From Pseudomonadota bacterium (GTDB lineage Bacteria > Myxococcota_A > UBA9160 > SZUA-336): a DNA stretch of 64,000 bases. Position numbers and translations under genes: made by a program. The DNA is taken from NCBI GenBank assembly GCA_003247575.1, contig QJZC01000027.1, positions 1-64,000 on the forward strand, given 5' to 3'. Below are positions 45,982-55,452 of the stretch, piece after piece. Under the pieces are notes generated by a model. It made no database searches. It worked only from the letters and a program-made list of their open reading frames with translations, and had not been told where the DNA came from. Position 1 is the stretch's first letter. Every line of letters starts with the position of its first letter.

Positions 45982-48900
45982 ATGGATCGTGTCCAGCTCT
46001 CGAACCTCTTCTATCGGAGTCGTCGGCTGACCGTATTGGTTCTCGGCCTGTCTCTGGTGGCCGGACTCTCTGCGCTCGAAGCGCTGCCGCGCCAGGAGGA
46101 CCCGACGCTCAGCCGACGCTTTGCGTCGATTACCACGTACTATCCGGGCAGCAGTGCGCTTCGCGTGGAGTCGCAGGTCACGCGAGAGCTCGAACAGAGG
46201 CTGCGTGAGCTTCACGAGGTGAAGGAGGTCCTGTCCCGCTCGCGCACTGGCGTCTCGGTGGTGCGCGTCGAGCTCGACGACCATTACAGCGAAGTCGACG
46301 TCGATGCGATCTGGTCCAGGGTCCGCGACAAGTTGCGTGAGGCAGAGGCCAGTTTTCCCGACGGAGTGGGCCGGCCGGAGCTGGAAACGCGCACGACCAC
46401 CGCGGTGACGTTGTTGGTGGGATTGGCCTGGATGGCGGGGGCCGAACCACAGCTGGAAGTGCTCTCTCGCCTGGCCGAGGAGCTCGAGAGTCGTCTGCGC
46501 AACGTCCCGGGAACGAAGGAGACCGAGCTGTTCGGTGAAGTGGAGGAGGAGCTTCGAGTAGACGTCGATCCGCTCCTGCTGGCTTCGGTGGGGCTCACGG
46601 CCCGCGAGCTCTCCGCGGCGATCGAGGGTGGGGATTCCAAGCTCCCAGCGGGACAGCTGCGCGCTGGATCGACCGACTTGTTGCTCGAGGTTGCCGGAGA
46701 GCTGACTTCGGTCGAGCGTGTGCGGCGGATTCCGGTGCGCAGTGTAAGTGGAGTCTCTCTGCTTCGAGTGGGAGATATCGCATCGGTGCGTAAGGCGCGA
46801 CGCGAACCAGCCCAGACCCTCGCACTACTCGGCGGTGAGCGCGGAGTAGCGGTGGCGGCGACCATGGAGCCCGATTTGAGGGTCGATCGCTGGGCGCTTT
46901 CGGCAAAGCGTGTGATCGAGGAGTTTCGGAGCGAAGTCCCTGCCGGCGTATCGCTGGATGTGATCTTCGATCAAAGTGGCTACACCGAGAAGAGGCTGTC
47001 GAGCTTGGCCGGGAACCTCGTCGTCGGCGCACTCGTCGTCTTCGTAGTTCTCGCCGTGCTCATGGGCGTGCGTTCGGCGTTGATCGTCGGTAGCGCGCTC
47101 CCTGTCACGCTTGCGCTCGTGCTGGCCGAGCTGAATCTCCTCGGAGTCCCGTTGCACCAAACCTCGATCACCGGCCTGATCATCGCGCTCGGACTCTTGA
47201 TCGACAACGCGATTGTCGTGGTCGACGAGTTCCGTGCTCGCCTGCGCGAGGGTCTCACGCGAGCGGCGGCGGTGTCCGAGACGGTGCGGCACCTGTTCGT
47301 GCCGCTCGCAGCATCTACCTTTACGACCTTGCTCGCGTTTCTTCCCATAGCTCTGATGTCGGGAGGGCCAGGTGAGTTCGTAGGGTCGATCGCGATTGGA
47401 GTCGGACTCTCGGTCGTCACCTCGTTCCTGCTGTCGATGACGGTGATTGCGGGGCTTTCTGGGTACTTCGCACAATCCCCACAGCCTGCGTCGTCCGCTC
47501 GCTGGTGGCGTGACGGTGTGTCGAGTCGGAAGCTGCTGGCCGTATACCGGCGAGTCCTACGCGTGAGTCTGGGCCGGCCCTGGGTGGGGATCTCGGTCTC
47601 GCTCGTGCTGCCGCTTTGCGGCTTCGCCGTCTCAGGCTTGTTGGCCGAGCAGTTCTTCCCAGCCAATGATCGCGATCAGTTCCAGGTGCAGCTGAGCCTC
47701 GCGAGTCAGGCTTCCGTAGCGGAGACACGTCAGAATGTCGAGCGGGCGCGCGCGATCATACACGCCCACGACCAGGTGGTGGAGAGTCACTGGTTCATCG
47801 GCGAGTCGCCCCCCAGAGTGTTCTACAACATGCTGGGCGGGAAGGACGGGCAGTCGAGCTTCGCGGGTGGCTTTGTCAGAACGTCCTCCGATCTCGCCAC
47901 CGAGGAGCTGCTGCCTGGGCTGCAACGTGAGCTGATGCAGGCGTTCCCGAACGCGCGCGTCGTAGCGCTTCCCTTCGAGCAGGGCCCTCCCGTCGAGGCG
48001 CCCATCGAGCTACGCCTGGTGGGCTCGGATCTCGACGTTCTGAGGCGTCTCGGAAACGAGCTCCGGCGACTGATTGCAGAGACACCTGGGATCACCTATA
48101 CGTCTGCGACCCTCGAAGCTGGCGAGCCCAAGCTGGTGATCGCCGCGGACGAAGATGCAACGCGTCAGGCTGGGCTCAAGCTTGCGGATGTCGCCGACCA
48201 GCTGCAGGCGAATCTCGAGGGAGTTCTCGGGGGCTCCGTGCTCGAAGCCGACCAGGAGCTTCCGGTGCGAGTCCGTGTGCTCGATGCGTACCGCGTGACA
48301 CCGACCACGATCGCTGGCAGTCGGTTGTTGGCTGCATCACGTGCGACGGCCGAAGCGGGGGCGGGCATCCTGGGTGTGCCGGTGAACGCAGTCTCGCGAC
48401 TCGAGCTGGTTCCCGCGCTCGCGGAGGTCCCGCGCCGCGATGGTGAGCGGATCAACGCGATCCAGGCGTTCACTTTGCCCTATGCAACCACGAGCCTGAT
48501 TCTCGCCGACGTCGAAGCGAGACTGGCGCGCGCAGAGTTCGAGCTTCCACGAGGGATCCGCTTGGAGCTCGGCGGCGAAACTGCAGAGCGGGGCGAAGCC
48601 GTGTCCAAGCTGCTGGTGTTCGCACTGCCGCTCTTCGTGATCATGGTCGGGGCCATCGTCCTCACGTTCAACTCGTTTCGTCTGGCGGCGATCATCTTCG
48701 CTGTCGCCGGGCTGTCGGTCGGCCTCTCCATGCTGGGGCTCTGGCTTTTCGGGCATCCGCTGGGCTTCGTTGCCATCGTCGGGACGATGGGACTGGTCGG
48801 ACTGGCAATAAACGATGCGATCGTGGTTCTGAACGCGCTTCGCACGGATCGACGCGCAGGCTTCCACGATGTTCGCGCGATCGAAGAGGTCGTGGTCGAC

Positions 48901-49146
48901 GCGACGCGACACATCATCGCTACGACGCTGACTACCTTGGGCGGGTTCCTGCCCCTGATTCTGGCTGGTGGACGCTTCTGGCCGCCCATGGCGACGGCGA
49001 TTGCGACAGGCGTCCTGGGGGCCACGATTCTTGCCCTTTTCTTCGTTCCTGCGGTGTACGTCCTGCTACGACCGAGCCGCTGCTCTCGTTGGCGTGTATG
49101 GCGTGTGCTGGCGCCGATCGGTTCTCGGGGCGAAGCTACGGCGTAG
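45982..49146 (+). CDS. RND multidrug-type efflux pump, inner-membrane subunit
   Basis: 1054 residues, the full AcrB/MexB-superfamily layout: 12 membrane helices and two large periplasmic loops (about 35-335 and 560-865). TM4 reads GLLIDNAIVVVDE, where AcrB has an Asp-Asp pair, so the second acidic residue is Asn. TM10 reads GLAINDAIVVLNAL, without the AcrB lysine but with an acidic residue. A different proton relay is possible. Export of hydrophobic compounds is expected but substrates are unknown. The gene is 70 bp after the adaptor with AGGGGG before ATG. Confidence 0.9.
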   Translation: MDRVQLSNLFYRSRRLTVLVLGLSLVAGLSALEALPRQEDPTLSRRFASITTYYPGSSALRVESQVTRELEQRLRELHEVKEVLSRSRTGVSVVRVELDDHYSEVDVDAIWSRVRDKLREAEASFPDGVGRPELETRTTTAVTLLVGLAWMAGAEPQLEVLSRLAEELESRLRNVPGTKETELFGEVEEELRVDVDPLLLASVGLTARELSAAIEGGDSKLPAGQLRAGSTDLLLEVAGELTSVERVRRIPVRSVSGVSLLRVGDIASVRKARREPAQTLALLGGERGVAVAATMEPDLRVDRWALSAKRVIEEFRSEVPAGVSLDVIFDQSGYTEKRLSSLAGNLVVGALVVFVVLAVLMGVRSALIVGSALPVTLALVLAELNLLGVPLHQTSITGLIIALGLLIDNAIVVVDEFRARLREGLTRAAAVSETVRHLFVPLAASTFTTLLAFLPIALMSGGPGEFVGSIAIGVGLSVVTSFLLSMTVIAGLSGYFAQSPQPASSARWWRDGVSSRKLLAVYRRVLRVSLGRPWVGISVSLVLPLCGFAVSGLLAEQFFPANDRDQFQVQLSLASQASVAETRQNVERARAIIHAHDQVVESHWFIGESPPRVFYNMLGGKDGQSSFAGGFVRTSSDLATEELLPGLQRELMQAFPNARVVALPFEQGPPVEAPIELRLVGSDLDVLRRLGNELRRLIAETPGITYTSATLEAGEPKLVIAADEDATRQAGLKLADVADQLQANLEGVLGGSVLEADQELPVRVRVLDAYRVTPTTIAGSRLLAASRATAEAGAGILGVPVNAVSRLELVPALAEVPRRDGERINAIQAFTLPYATTSLILADVEARLARAEFELPRGIRLELGGETAERGEAVSKLLVFALPLFVIMVGAIVLTFNSFRLAAIIFAVAGLSVGLSMLGLWLFGHPLGFVAIVGTMGLVGLAINDAIVVLNALRTDRRAGFHDVRAIEEVVVDATRHIIATTLTTLGGFLPLILAGGRFWPPMATAIATGVLGATILALFFVPAVYVLLRPSRCSRWRVWRVLAPIGSRGEATA

Positions 49147-49285
49147 GCGCTGTGGCCGCTCGCTCGCAGGTGGTGGCCCGGATTGCTGGCATGGTTGTCG
49201 CGCTCGGTACCGGATTCTCGGGTCCTGCGTGAAAGTTGTGGAGTGGTCACTCCCATGTGCGGGCTGTCGACCCTAGAATGTGCGC

Positions 49286-50536
49286 ATGCTGGCAGGAAGC
49301 GAGCGAACGAGCAGCGCGTGCGTCAGGCGCCGACCGCATGGTGGGCTGGGTCGGTGCGCTTCGCTCCCGAGTCTGCTCGCGTTCGGGCTGCTGTGGGTCG
49401 GCCTTTGCCTGGACGCAGCCCGTCTTCGGGCCGAGGAGTCGAGCGCGGCCGATGGCGCTCTGATCGAGGCGGTGCAGCGCGGCAATCTCGGGCTGGTCCG
49501 GGCGCGGCTCGCTGCGAATGCGGATCCGAACGCCCGTGATGCGCGCTTGTGGACTCCCCTGACCTACGCCGCCATGAGTGGGTACCTCGAGATTACTGAC
49601 GCGTTGTTGCGCTCGGGGGCCGAGGTGGATGCCCGCTCCGCTGACGGTTCTACGCCGCTGATGGTTGCGGCGGTGATGGGTCGGACCGCGGTGGCACGTC
49701 GGCTATTGGAGGCAGGCGCCGATCCGACCCTGCGGAACTCGGCCGGTGCGGATGCTCGAGTGAAGGCCGAACAGTACGGTCACGGCCAGCTCGCCGAGTT
49801 GCTCGCGCGTTCGACCTCCGATTGGGAGACCGCCATCGCCGAGGCTGGCGCGCCGGTCATCGAGAATCGCTCTCGCGCCGTTTCGGAGCCCGAGCCGCGG
49901 CTCGCTGGAACAGCTGCTCGGAGCGATCTCCCGGATCCTCGCGAAGCCGATCGCGTCGAGGCAGAGCCGGGTCCGGCTCGCACGCGCCCAGAGCTGGACC
50001 CGATCGATCGAGACTATGTGACGACCAAGGACGCGATCATTCGCGTGGGTCCAGTTCAGAAGTCTGCGCGGCTCGGTGCGGTCGTAGGCGGTACCCGCAT
50101 GCGCGTTGTGGGCAAGGTGCTCGGGAAGGACTGGTACGAGGTGATCTTTGCGGACGGGCGCGGCTACGTCTACGATCGCCTCCTGCGGCCGGCATCCGAG
50201 CAAAGGGATCCTCCGGGCGAGCCCGAGAAGAAGACGCCCGCTGCAGCGGAAGACCTGGCCCGCGGACGTTGGGCGACTCCAGGGAATCCAAACGGATGTA
50301 CGCGCGACTATCTCGAAGTGCGTCTGGCGGATCGAGCGATCACGCTGACGGTGAGCGCAGCGAACGAGCTCACTGTGTTGGCGGAGGACCTGCCTGTCCT
50401 GTCGGTATCCGGTGAACGCCTGATTGCGGGGAGTACCGAACTCGCGTGGGAGTTCTCCGTTTCGGAAGACGAGCTACGCTACCGGGTTGGCAGTGGAAAG
50501 CTGGTCGTCTACGAGCGCTGCGTGGCCACTCCCTAG
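49286..50536 (+). CDS. Secreted ankyrin-repeat and bacterial SH3 protein
   Basis: About 416 residues. A signal peptide (ASLPSLLAFGLLWVGLCLDAARLRAEE) is followed by ankyrin repeats (about 58-160; LWTPLTYAAMSGYLEITDALLRSGAEVDA is typical), a charged linker, an SH3-like domain (about 235-300, AIIRVGPVQKSARLGAVVGG, KDWYEVIFADGRGYVYDRLL) and an uncharacterised C-terminal beta-rich domain. Predicted periplasmic. SH3 domains of this kind often bind peptidoglycan. A TAGAAT box (49274-49279) lies 6 nt before the ATG, suggesting a leaderless start, though no -35 is clear. GTG 49280 is an alternative. Confidence 0.75.
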   Translation: MLAGSERTSSACVRRRPHGGLGRCASLPSLLAFGLLWVGLCLDAARLRAEESSAADGALIEAVQRGNLGLVRARLAANADPNARDARLWTPLTYAAMSGYLEITDALLRSGAEVDARSADGSTPLMVAAVMGRTAVARRLLEAGADPTLRNSAGADARVKAEQYGHGQLAELLARSTSDWETAIAEAGAPVIENRSRAVSEPEPRLAGTAARSDLPDPREADRVEAEPGPARTRPELDPIDRDYVTTKDAIIRVGPVQKSARLGAVVGGTRMRVVGKVLGKDWYEVIFADGRGYVYDRLLRPASEQRDPPGEPEKKTPAAAEDLARGRWATPGNPNGCTRDYLEVRLADRAITLTVSAANELTVLAEDLPVLSVSGERLIAGSTELAWEFSVSEDELRYRVGSGKLVVYERCVATP

Positions 50537-50567
50537 CGGGAGCGCGCACCACGCCACGAGTCTTCGG

Positions 50568-50646
50568 GAAGCGCTGCGGAGATCGCGGATGCGGGGCCTG
50601 GTCGCGGACTCCCAACGCCCCGCATCCGCGATCTCAGCGGCGCTTC
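50568..50646. terminator. Large inverted repeat between convergent genes
   Basis: Arms 50568-50597 and 50617-50646 match over 30 bp with two mismatches (19 bp uninterrupted) around a 19-nt loop. It lies between the ankyrin gene and the RlmI-like gene, which converge here, and probably terminates both. No T-run is present on either strand. Confidence 0.7.
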
Positions 50647-50648
50647 GT

Positions 50649-51848
50649 CTAGGCGACTCCGCATAGGACGACCTTCAGGTAGTCTCCTTCTGGGAATGCG
50701 AGTCGGCGCGGGTGATCTGCCGGGGCGCCGTGTTGCTCCAGGATCGTCAGCGTGCGACGCGCTCGACGGGCGCCCTCGTGAAGGCTCTCGTGGAAGTGAG
50801 TCATGCGTACGTGACTCGAGCACGAGGCGGCGAGATACCAAGCCGGTTCCCTCAGTAGCTCGAGGCTCGCAGCGTGAAGCTTGGCGTAGCTCTCGAGTGC
50901 GTTCTCGAGACTCTTTGCATTGGGAGCAAAGTTGGGCGGATCGGCAATGACCAGGTCGTAGGTCTCTTCCGCAGCGCGCGCGGCGTGCAGGAATTTGGGA
51001 ACATCCAGTGCGCAGATCCGATGCTGCGTGGGCGGGAGCTGATTGGCCGCGAAGCTGCGCTCTGCGAGCTCGAGCGCCGGCGCCGCCACGTCTACGGTCG
51101 TGACTTCGAGGGCGCCGCCGAGGGCGGCGGCCACCGAGAACGCGCCCGTGTAGCCGTAGAGGTTCAGCACGCGCAGGCCGAATGCGAGCTCGCGCACGCG
51201 CTGGCGCGACTCCCGATGATCGAGGAACAGGCCGGTCTTCTGACCGGAGTACAGGTTTGCCACCAGGCGCATACCGCGTTCTCGAACCTCGACCTCGGGG
51301 AGGGGGTTGGACCCGAACAGGAGCTGTGTCTCCGAGTTGGATTGGGCCGTGGCCGAAGTCGCTCCTCGTTGTTTGCGCGAAGCCCGCAGGAGAAGACCGC
51401 GAATTCCGCGCTGTGTGAGTCGCTCTTCCAGCAGCTCGGCCAACAGGGGTAGATAGGCGCCGATCGCTTCTCCGTCGAGCTTCAGGACGGCGAAATCGCC
51501 GTAGCGGTCCAGTACGACGCCCGGGAGCCCGTCGCCTTCGCCATGGATCCAGCGAAAGCAGGTCGTATCATTGGGGATCACGCGCTCTCGCAAGTCCAGG
51601 GCAAGGTCGATGCGCTGCCGAAAGAGCTCGGGCCGCAACCGCTGCTTGGGCCTGGTGCTGAAGATTCTGACCGCGATGGGGCCTGCCTCCCCGAGACCGA
51701 TCGCCAGGGGACGCCCGCGCTTGTCCAGCACCGTGACAGGCTCTCCGATCGGGATCTCGGCCGGCATGAGCGCATCTCGATACACCCATGGGTGCCCCGC
51801 GCGAATGGCGCGTTCCAGCGGCTTGCGTAGCTTGACGGTCGTGGGCAT
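50649..51848 (-). CDS. Class I SAM-dependent rRNA methyltransferase, RlmI/RlmK-like
   Basis: 399 residues. An N-terminal PUA domain (RKPLERAIRAGHPWVYRDAL, then GEPVTVLDKRGRPLAIGLG) is followed by an EEHEE-like middle domain (FRWIHGEGDGLPGVVLDRYGDF) and a Rossmann methyltransferase with VLNLYGYTGAFSVAAALGG (SAM motif I), DPPNFAPNAKSL (catalytic D-P-P) and SCSSH. This is the RlmI layout, which makes 5-methylcytosine in 23S rRNA. Target base is not proven. Confidence 0.92.
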   Translation of the reverse strand: MPTTVKLRKPLERAIRAGHPWVYRDALMPAEIPIGEPVTVLDKRGRPLAIGLGEAGPIAVRIFSTRPKQRLRPELFRQRIDLALDLRERVIPNDTTCFRWIHGEGDGLPGVVLDRYGDFAVLKLDGEAIGAYLPLLAELLEERLTQRGIRGLLLRASRKQRGATSATAQSNSETQLLFGSNPLPEVEVRERGMRLVANLYSGQKTGLFLDHRESRQRVRELAFGLRVLNLYGYTGAFSVAAALGGALEVTTVDVAAPALELAERSFAANQLPPTQHRICALDVPKFLHAARAAEETYDLVIADPPNFAPNAKSLENALESYAKLHAASLELLREPAWYLAASCSSHVRMTHFHESLHEGARRARRTLTILEQHGAPADHPRRLAFPEGDYLKVVLCGVA

Positions 51849-51918
51849 CGTCGCCCAGCGTATCCAGCTCTAGTGCGGCTGTCGATCCGTGCCTCCGTGG
51901 CTCTCCAGATGGGCCCCT

Positions 51919-54900
51919 CTACGGCCTTGTAGGTGGAGTCTCGTCAGAGCATGGCTCGAGATAGGCGAGCAGGAAGGTTCCGGTAGCGTCCTTCTGGTAG
52001 GTGTCCCGCTCCGAATGGAAGCCAGCGCGCTTCAGGAGTCGCTCGAAGTCGGCGCGGCTGCGGCGCACGAGGAAGGGCCAGTTCGCCAGCCAGCGCACGA
52101 CCGGTGCCCACAAGCTCGGGCAGACGATGGCGGTCAGGAAGCAGCCGCCTGGCTCCAGGCGACGATGGATCTGGTCGCACGTGAACACGAGAGATTCGTC
52201 GTCGCGGTAGTCCAGGAAGCCCACCATTTCGATGATTGGCCAGGTGCGATCGTCGACCTCGAGGAAGGTGCGCACGTTCTGGCGACGCAGACGCACGTTG
52301 GAGTGCACGCCGCGGGCCCAGGCGAGGCGTTCCGCGCGACGTAGCGAGGGAACGTCCAGATCCACGAGTTCGAGGCTCACGTTCGCCTTCGGGTCCTCGG
52401 CCAGAAAGTCGGCCACCGCCTCGATCACCGGCTGTGCGGAGCCACAGGCTAGCGAAAGCACACGGACATCCTTCTTGCCCTTGGCGCGCTCGGCGCGCAT
52501 CGCATCGAGGAGCCGCCAGTAGACCATCTTCATGCGGTTGCGTACGCCTTGTGCATGGGGTTCATGCTGCCAGAACCAACCGAGGGCGCTGCGAAAGCCC
52601 GTCTCGGTATCACTCGTCGTGGTGCAGTTGTACAGCACGTCTAGGGCAGCCGAAGTGGTCACCCCGTGTCGCAATGCATAGATGAACGGACTGGACCCAT
52701 CGACCCAGAACGACATGATCCGCCTCGGTCCGAGCAGGAAGCGTGTTCGCGCCTCCCCCTGGCGCGACCGTGCCCACCGGAGGTGTACCAGGCGATACGC
52801 GACGACCTTCAGCATGACGCGCATCGATTCCAGAATGGCGAGGGGCCAGAGCAGTCGGTGAACCCAGCGAACCTTCTCCCAGTCACGGGAACGTTGCGGG
52901 TGGCGCAGGATGCTCGAGTCGAGCGCGAGCGAGTACGAGCACTCGGGATCGAGCATGGAGAGCGCAATCTGATGTGAGCGTGAGGCGCGCGAGAGGTTGA
53001 AGCCCGGATTCATCGCGATTGCCGACTCCCGCCATGCCGGATCGGAGCAGCGTGTGGCTTCGCCGTCCGCGCCTTCGCCGAGCAACTCGAAGCTCTCGTC
53101 CGGGCCGCCCGCTCCCTCGAAGAGCGGTGGAAGATAGGGATCTCGCCGTCCGCGGGGGCGTGACGTACGAACGCGCGCCAGCTCCTTCGGTGGAACGAGG
53201 AAGGCCGGAAGCAACGTCGAGTCCGCGATCAAGCACGCGCTCACGATCGCCACCGTCACCAGTCCGAGGTTGCGGGTCAAGGTGAACTCGGACAGTCCGA
53301 GGACGACGAAGCCCAGCGAGACCGCCAATGTCGAGAGCACGACCGCGGGGAGGACCGATTGGAACGCGTGATTGAGTGCCCGCTCGGGGTGCTCTCCGCG
53401 CTGTATGCCGTCCTGATAACGGAGCACGATATGGGTCGTATCGTCCACCGCGATGCCGAGAGCCAGGCTGCCGAGGCAGACGATTCCTGCGTCCAGGGGG
53501 ACGCCGATGAGTCCGAGGAATCCGAAGACCACGACCAGCGGAATGGCGTTGGGCACGAGTGCGATTGCGGCCGTGCGCGGTGACCGGATCACACTGATCA
53601 GGATCAGCCCGATCGCCGACAGGGCAAGTGCTAGGCCCAGTAGCTGGCCGCGCGTGATCGCGTTCTGCGAGCGCGCGAACTCGAACATGATTCCAGTCGA
53701 CGAAGCGGTGAGAGTCTTGGCGCCGTGCTGTGCCCACCAGTCCTCCGCGCGTTCGGCCACGGCGAGAAGGTGAGAGGAGCCGTTGTGGTCCATTCGCAGC
53801 AGCAGATTCGCATTCTGGCCGTCTGGAGTGACCAGATCGTCGATCTGGTCGACCGAGTCGAGCAGCAGCAGATACTGGGCGATCTGCTGTGCGTTCTCGG
53901 GGATCGGCTGTGTCGCGTCACCGGAGAAGCCGCCGTGGAGCTGGCGCAGGGGGTCGACGATCGAGATCACGCGTCCGACCTCGGGCATCTGTTCGAGGTA
54001 CGTCTGCAGCTCGGCGATCTTTCGAAGGGCTTCGGGTGATGTCGCCGATGCGTCTTCGGCGGCAGGCTGGATCGTTACGTTGATCGGGCTCACTCCAGAG
54101 AGCTGTTCACGAATCTCGTTGTAGTCGCGCCGAATCTGAGACTTGCTCGAGAACCAGTGCACTGCGTCGGTCTCGAGTCTGAGCTTGAAGAGTCCGCAGC
54201 CGAAGATCACCAGCATGAGACCCCAGCAGCCGATGATCGCTCGCCGGCGTTGCCACACGAAGCGCATGACGAGCGGCGCGAAGCGCTGCTCGATCCAGAC
54301 GTCCCAGGCGCCCGCGCGAGAAGGGCGTGGCGCAAGGCGCAGCAGTGCCGGAGCCAACGTCAACGCGGCCGCCGTCGTGAGGAAGACTCCCGCTGCGCCG
54401 AGCAAGCCCATGTGCTGGATCGCGCGAATCGGAGCTGCGGATACTGCCAGGAAACCGAGGGATGTCGTAATGCCTGAAAGGGCCGTAGGCCGCGCGACGG
54501 AGAGCACGGCCTCCTCGAGTCGCTCCGCACCTGCGATGCCGCGGCAAGCCACCAAGAGGTGCATGACGTATGCGCAGCCGAGGGCGAGGAGTACGGAGGG
54601 CAGTAGCATCGAGAGCATGGTGAACGGGAACTCGAGGGTACTCATGAGCTCGAGCAGCATCACGCAAGGGAGGCCGCTCGAAAGCAATGGAACGACGATT
54701 CCCATGGATGTGCGCGTCGACCAGGAGAGTACGACTACGAGAAGCATCAGAGCCAAGGGCACGAACTTCGCGAGCTCCGCCTTCGTTTGATGACTGACGC
54801 GCGTCTCGAACACGGGGACACCAGAGATGCGCGTGTGCTCTGGCGTGCCGTGAGCGCGAACGAGTTGTTCGACCTCGGACAGCACGCGCGTGCGCTGATC

Positions 54901-55416
54901 TCCGATATCACTCGTCAGGAAGATGTTGATCGCGAAGGTGCGGCCGTCCTTCGAGATCAGCACGTCGCTCGAGATCCGATCTCCGATCAGCCTGGATTCT
55001 ACGAGCTGTCCCAGCTCTGGAGTCGGCTCGGCGCGTCGCGCGAGAGCTGGAGTGAGGTCGAGCGCGCCATCGGGTGATCCGCGAACGATCGGGACCGTCG
55101 CCAGGCTGTCTACGCGGCGTACCCCGCTCAGGGCTTCCGCTCGCCGGCTTAGACGCGCGACCTCGGCCAGGGTTCGTGAGTCGAAGGGCTCCGGCGCGTG
55201 GATCGCGACGACGATCAGCTCGTCGCTACCGAAGAGATCGGCGCTCTGCTGATAGCTTGCCCAGTGTTCTCCATGCTGATCCAGGAAGCTACGTGCCGTG
55301 GTCTCGAAGCGCAGCTCGAACAGGTGGGCGGACCCGAGGGCCGCAGCCAGGCACCACAGGGCGACAATTCGCCGAGGATAGAAGATCGACGCATGCACCA
55401 CGGCCTTGAGAATCAT
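51919..55416 (-). CDS. RND/MMPL-type exporter fused to a C-terminal SAM-dependent methyltransferase
   Basis: 1165 residues in one uninterrupted frame. Residues 1-770 form an HpnN/MMPL-like RND protein: TM1, a periplasmic loop, a sterol-sensing-like six-helix block (about 210-380), a second loop and a second block with ALGIAVDDTTHIVLRY in TM10. After a linker, residues about 850-1165 form a class I methyltransferase: VLSLACGSAQPVIEA (motif I, about 985-1000), LELVDLDVPSLRRA (acidic loop) and RRLEPGGCFLTAIV. RND exporters move lipids or hydrophobic molecules, so the fusion suggests modification coupled to export. It starts 36 bp after the double-kinase gene, implying co-transcription. Substrate unknown. 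Confidence 0.85.
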   Translation of the reverse strand: MILKAVVHASIFYPRRIVALWCLAAALGSAHLFELRFETTARSFLDQHGEHWASYQQSADLFGSDELIVVAIHAPEPFDSRTLAEVARLSRRAEALSGVRRVDSLATVPIVRGSPDGALDLTPALARRAEPTPELGQLVESRLIGDRISSDVLISKDGRTFAINIFLTSDIGDQRTRVLSEVEQLVRAHGTPEHTRISGVPVFETRVSHQTKAELAKFVPLALMLLVVVLSWSTRTSMGIVVPLLSSGLPCVMLLELMSTLEFPFTMLSMLLPSVLLALGCAYVMHLLVACRGIAGAERLEEAVLSVARPTALSGITTSLGFLAVSAAPIRAIQHMGLLGAAGVFLTTAAALTLAPALLRLAPRPSRAGAWDVWIEQRFAPLVMRFVWQRRRAIIGCWGLMLVIFGCGLFKLRLETDAVHWFSSKSQIRRDYNEIREQLSGVSPINVTIQPAAEDASATSPEALRKIAELQTYLEQMPEVGRVISIVDPLRQLHGGFSGDATQPIPENAQQIAQYLLLLDSVDQIDDLVTPDGQNANLLLRMDHNGSSHLLAVAERAEDWWAQHGAKTLTASSTGIMFEFARSQNAITRGQLLGLALALSAIGLILISVIRSPRTAAIALVPNAIPLVVVFGFLGLIGVPLDAGIVCLGSLALGIAVDDTTHIVLRYQDGIQRGEHPERALNHAFQSVLPAVVLSTLAVSLGFVVLGLSEFTLTRNLGLVTVAIVSACLIADSTLLPAFLVPPKELARVRTSRPRGRRDPYLPPLFEGAGGPDESFELLGEGADGEATRCSDPAWRESAIAMNPGFNLSRASRSHQIALSMLDPECSYSLALDSSILRHPQRSRDWEKVRWVHRLLWPLAILESMRVMLKVVAYRLVHLRWARSRQGEARTRFLLGPRRIMSFWVDGSSPFIYALRHGVTTSAALDVLYNCTTTSDTETGFRSALGWFWQHEPHAQGVRNRMKMVYWRLLDAMRAERAKGKKDVRVLSLACGSAQPVIEAVADFLAEDPKANVSLELVDLDVPSLRRAERLAWARGVHSNVRLRRQNVRTFLEVDDRTWPIIEMVGFLDYRDDESLVFTCDQIHRRLEPGGCFLTAIVCPSLWAPVVRWLANWPFLVRRSRADFERLLKRAGFHSERDTYQKDATGTFLLAYLEPCSDETPPTRP

Positions 55417-55452
55417 TGGCGAGGGGTCCTTTCCGCGCTTACGCGCTTGCTC

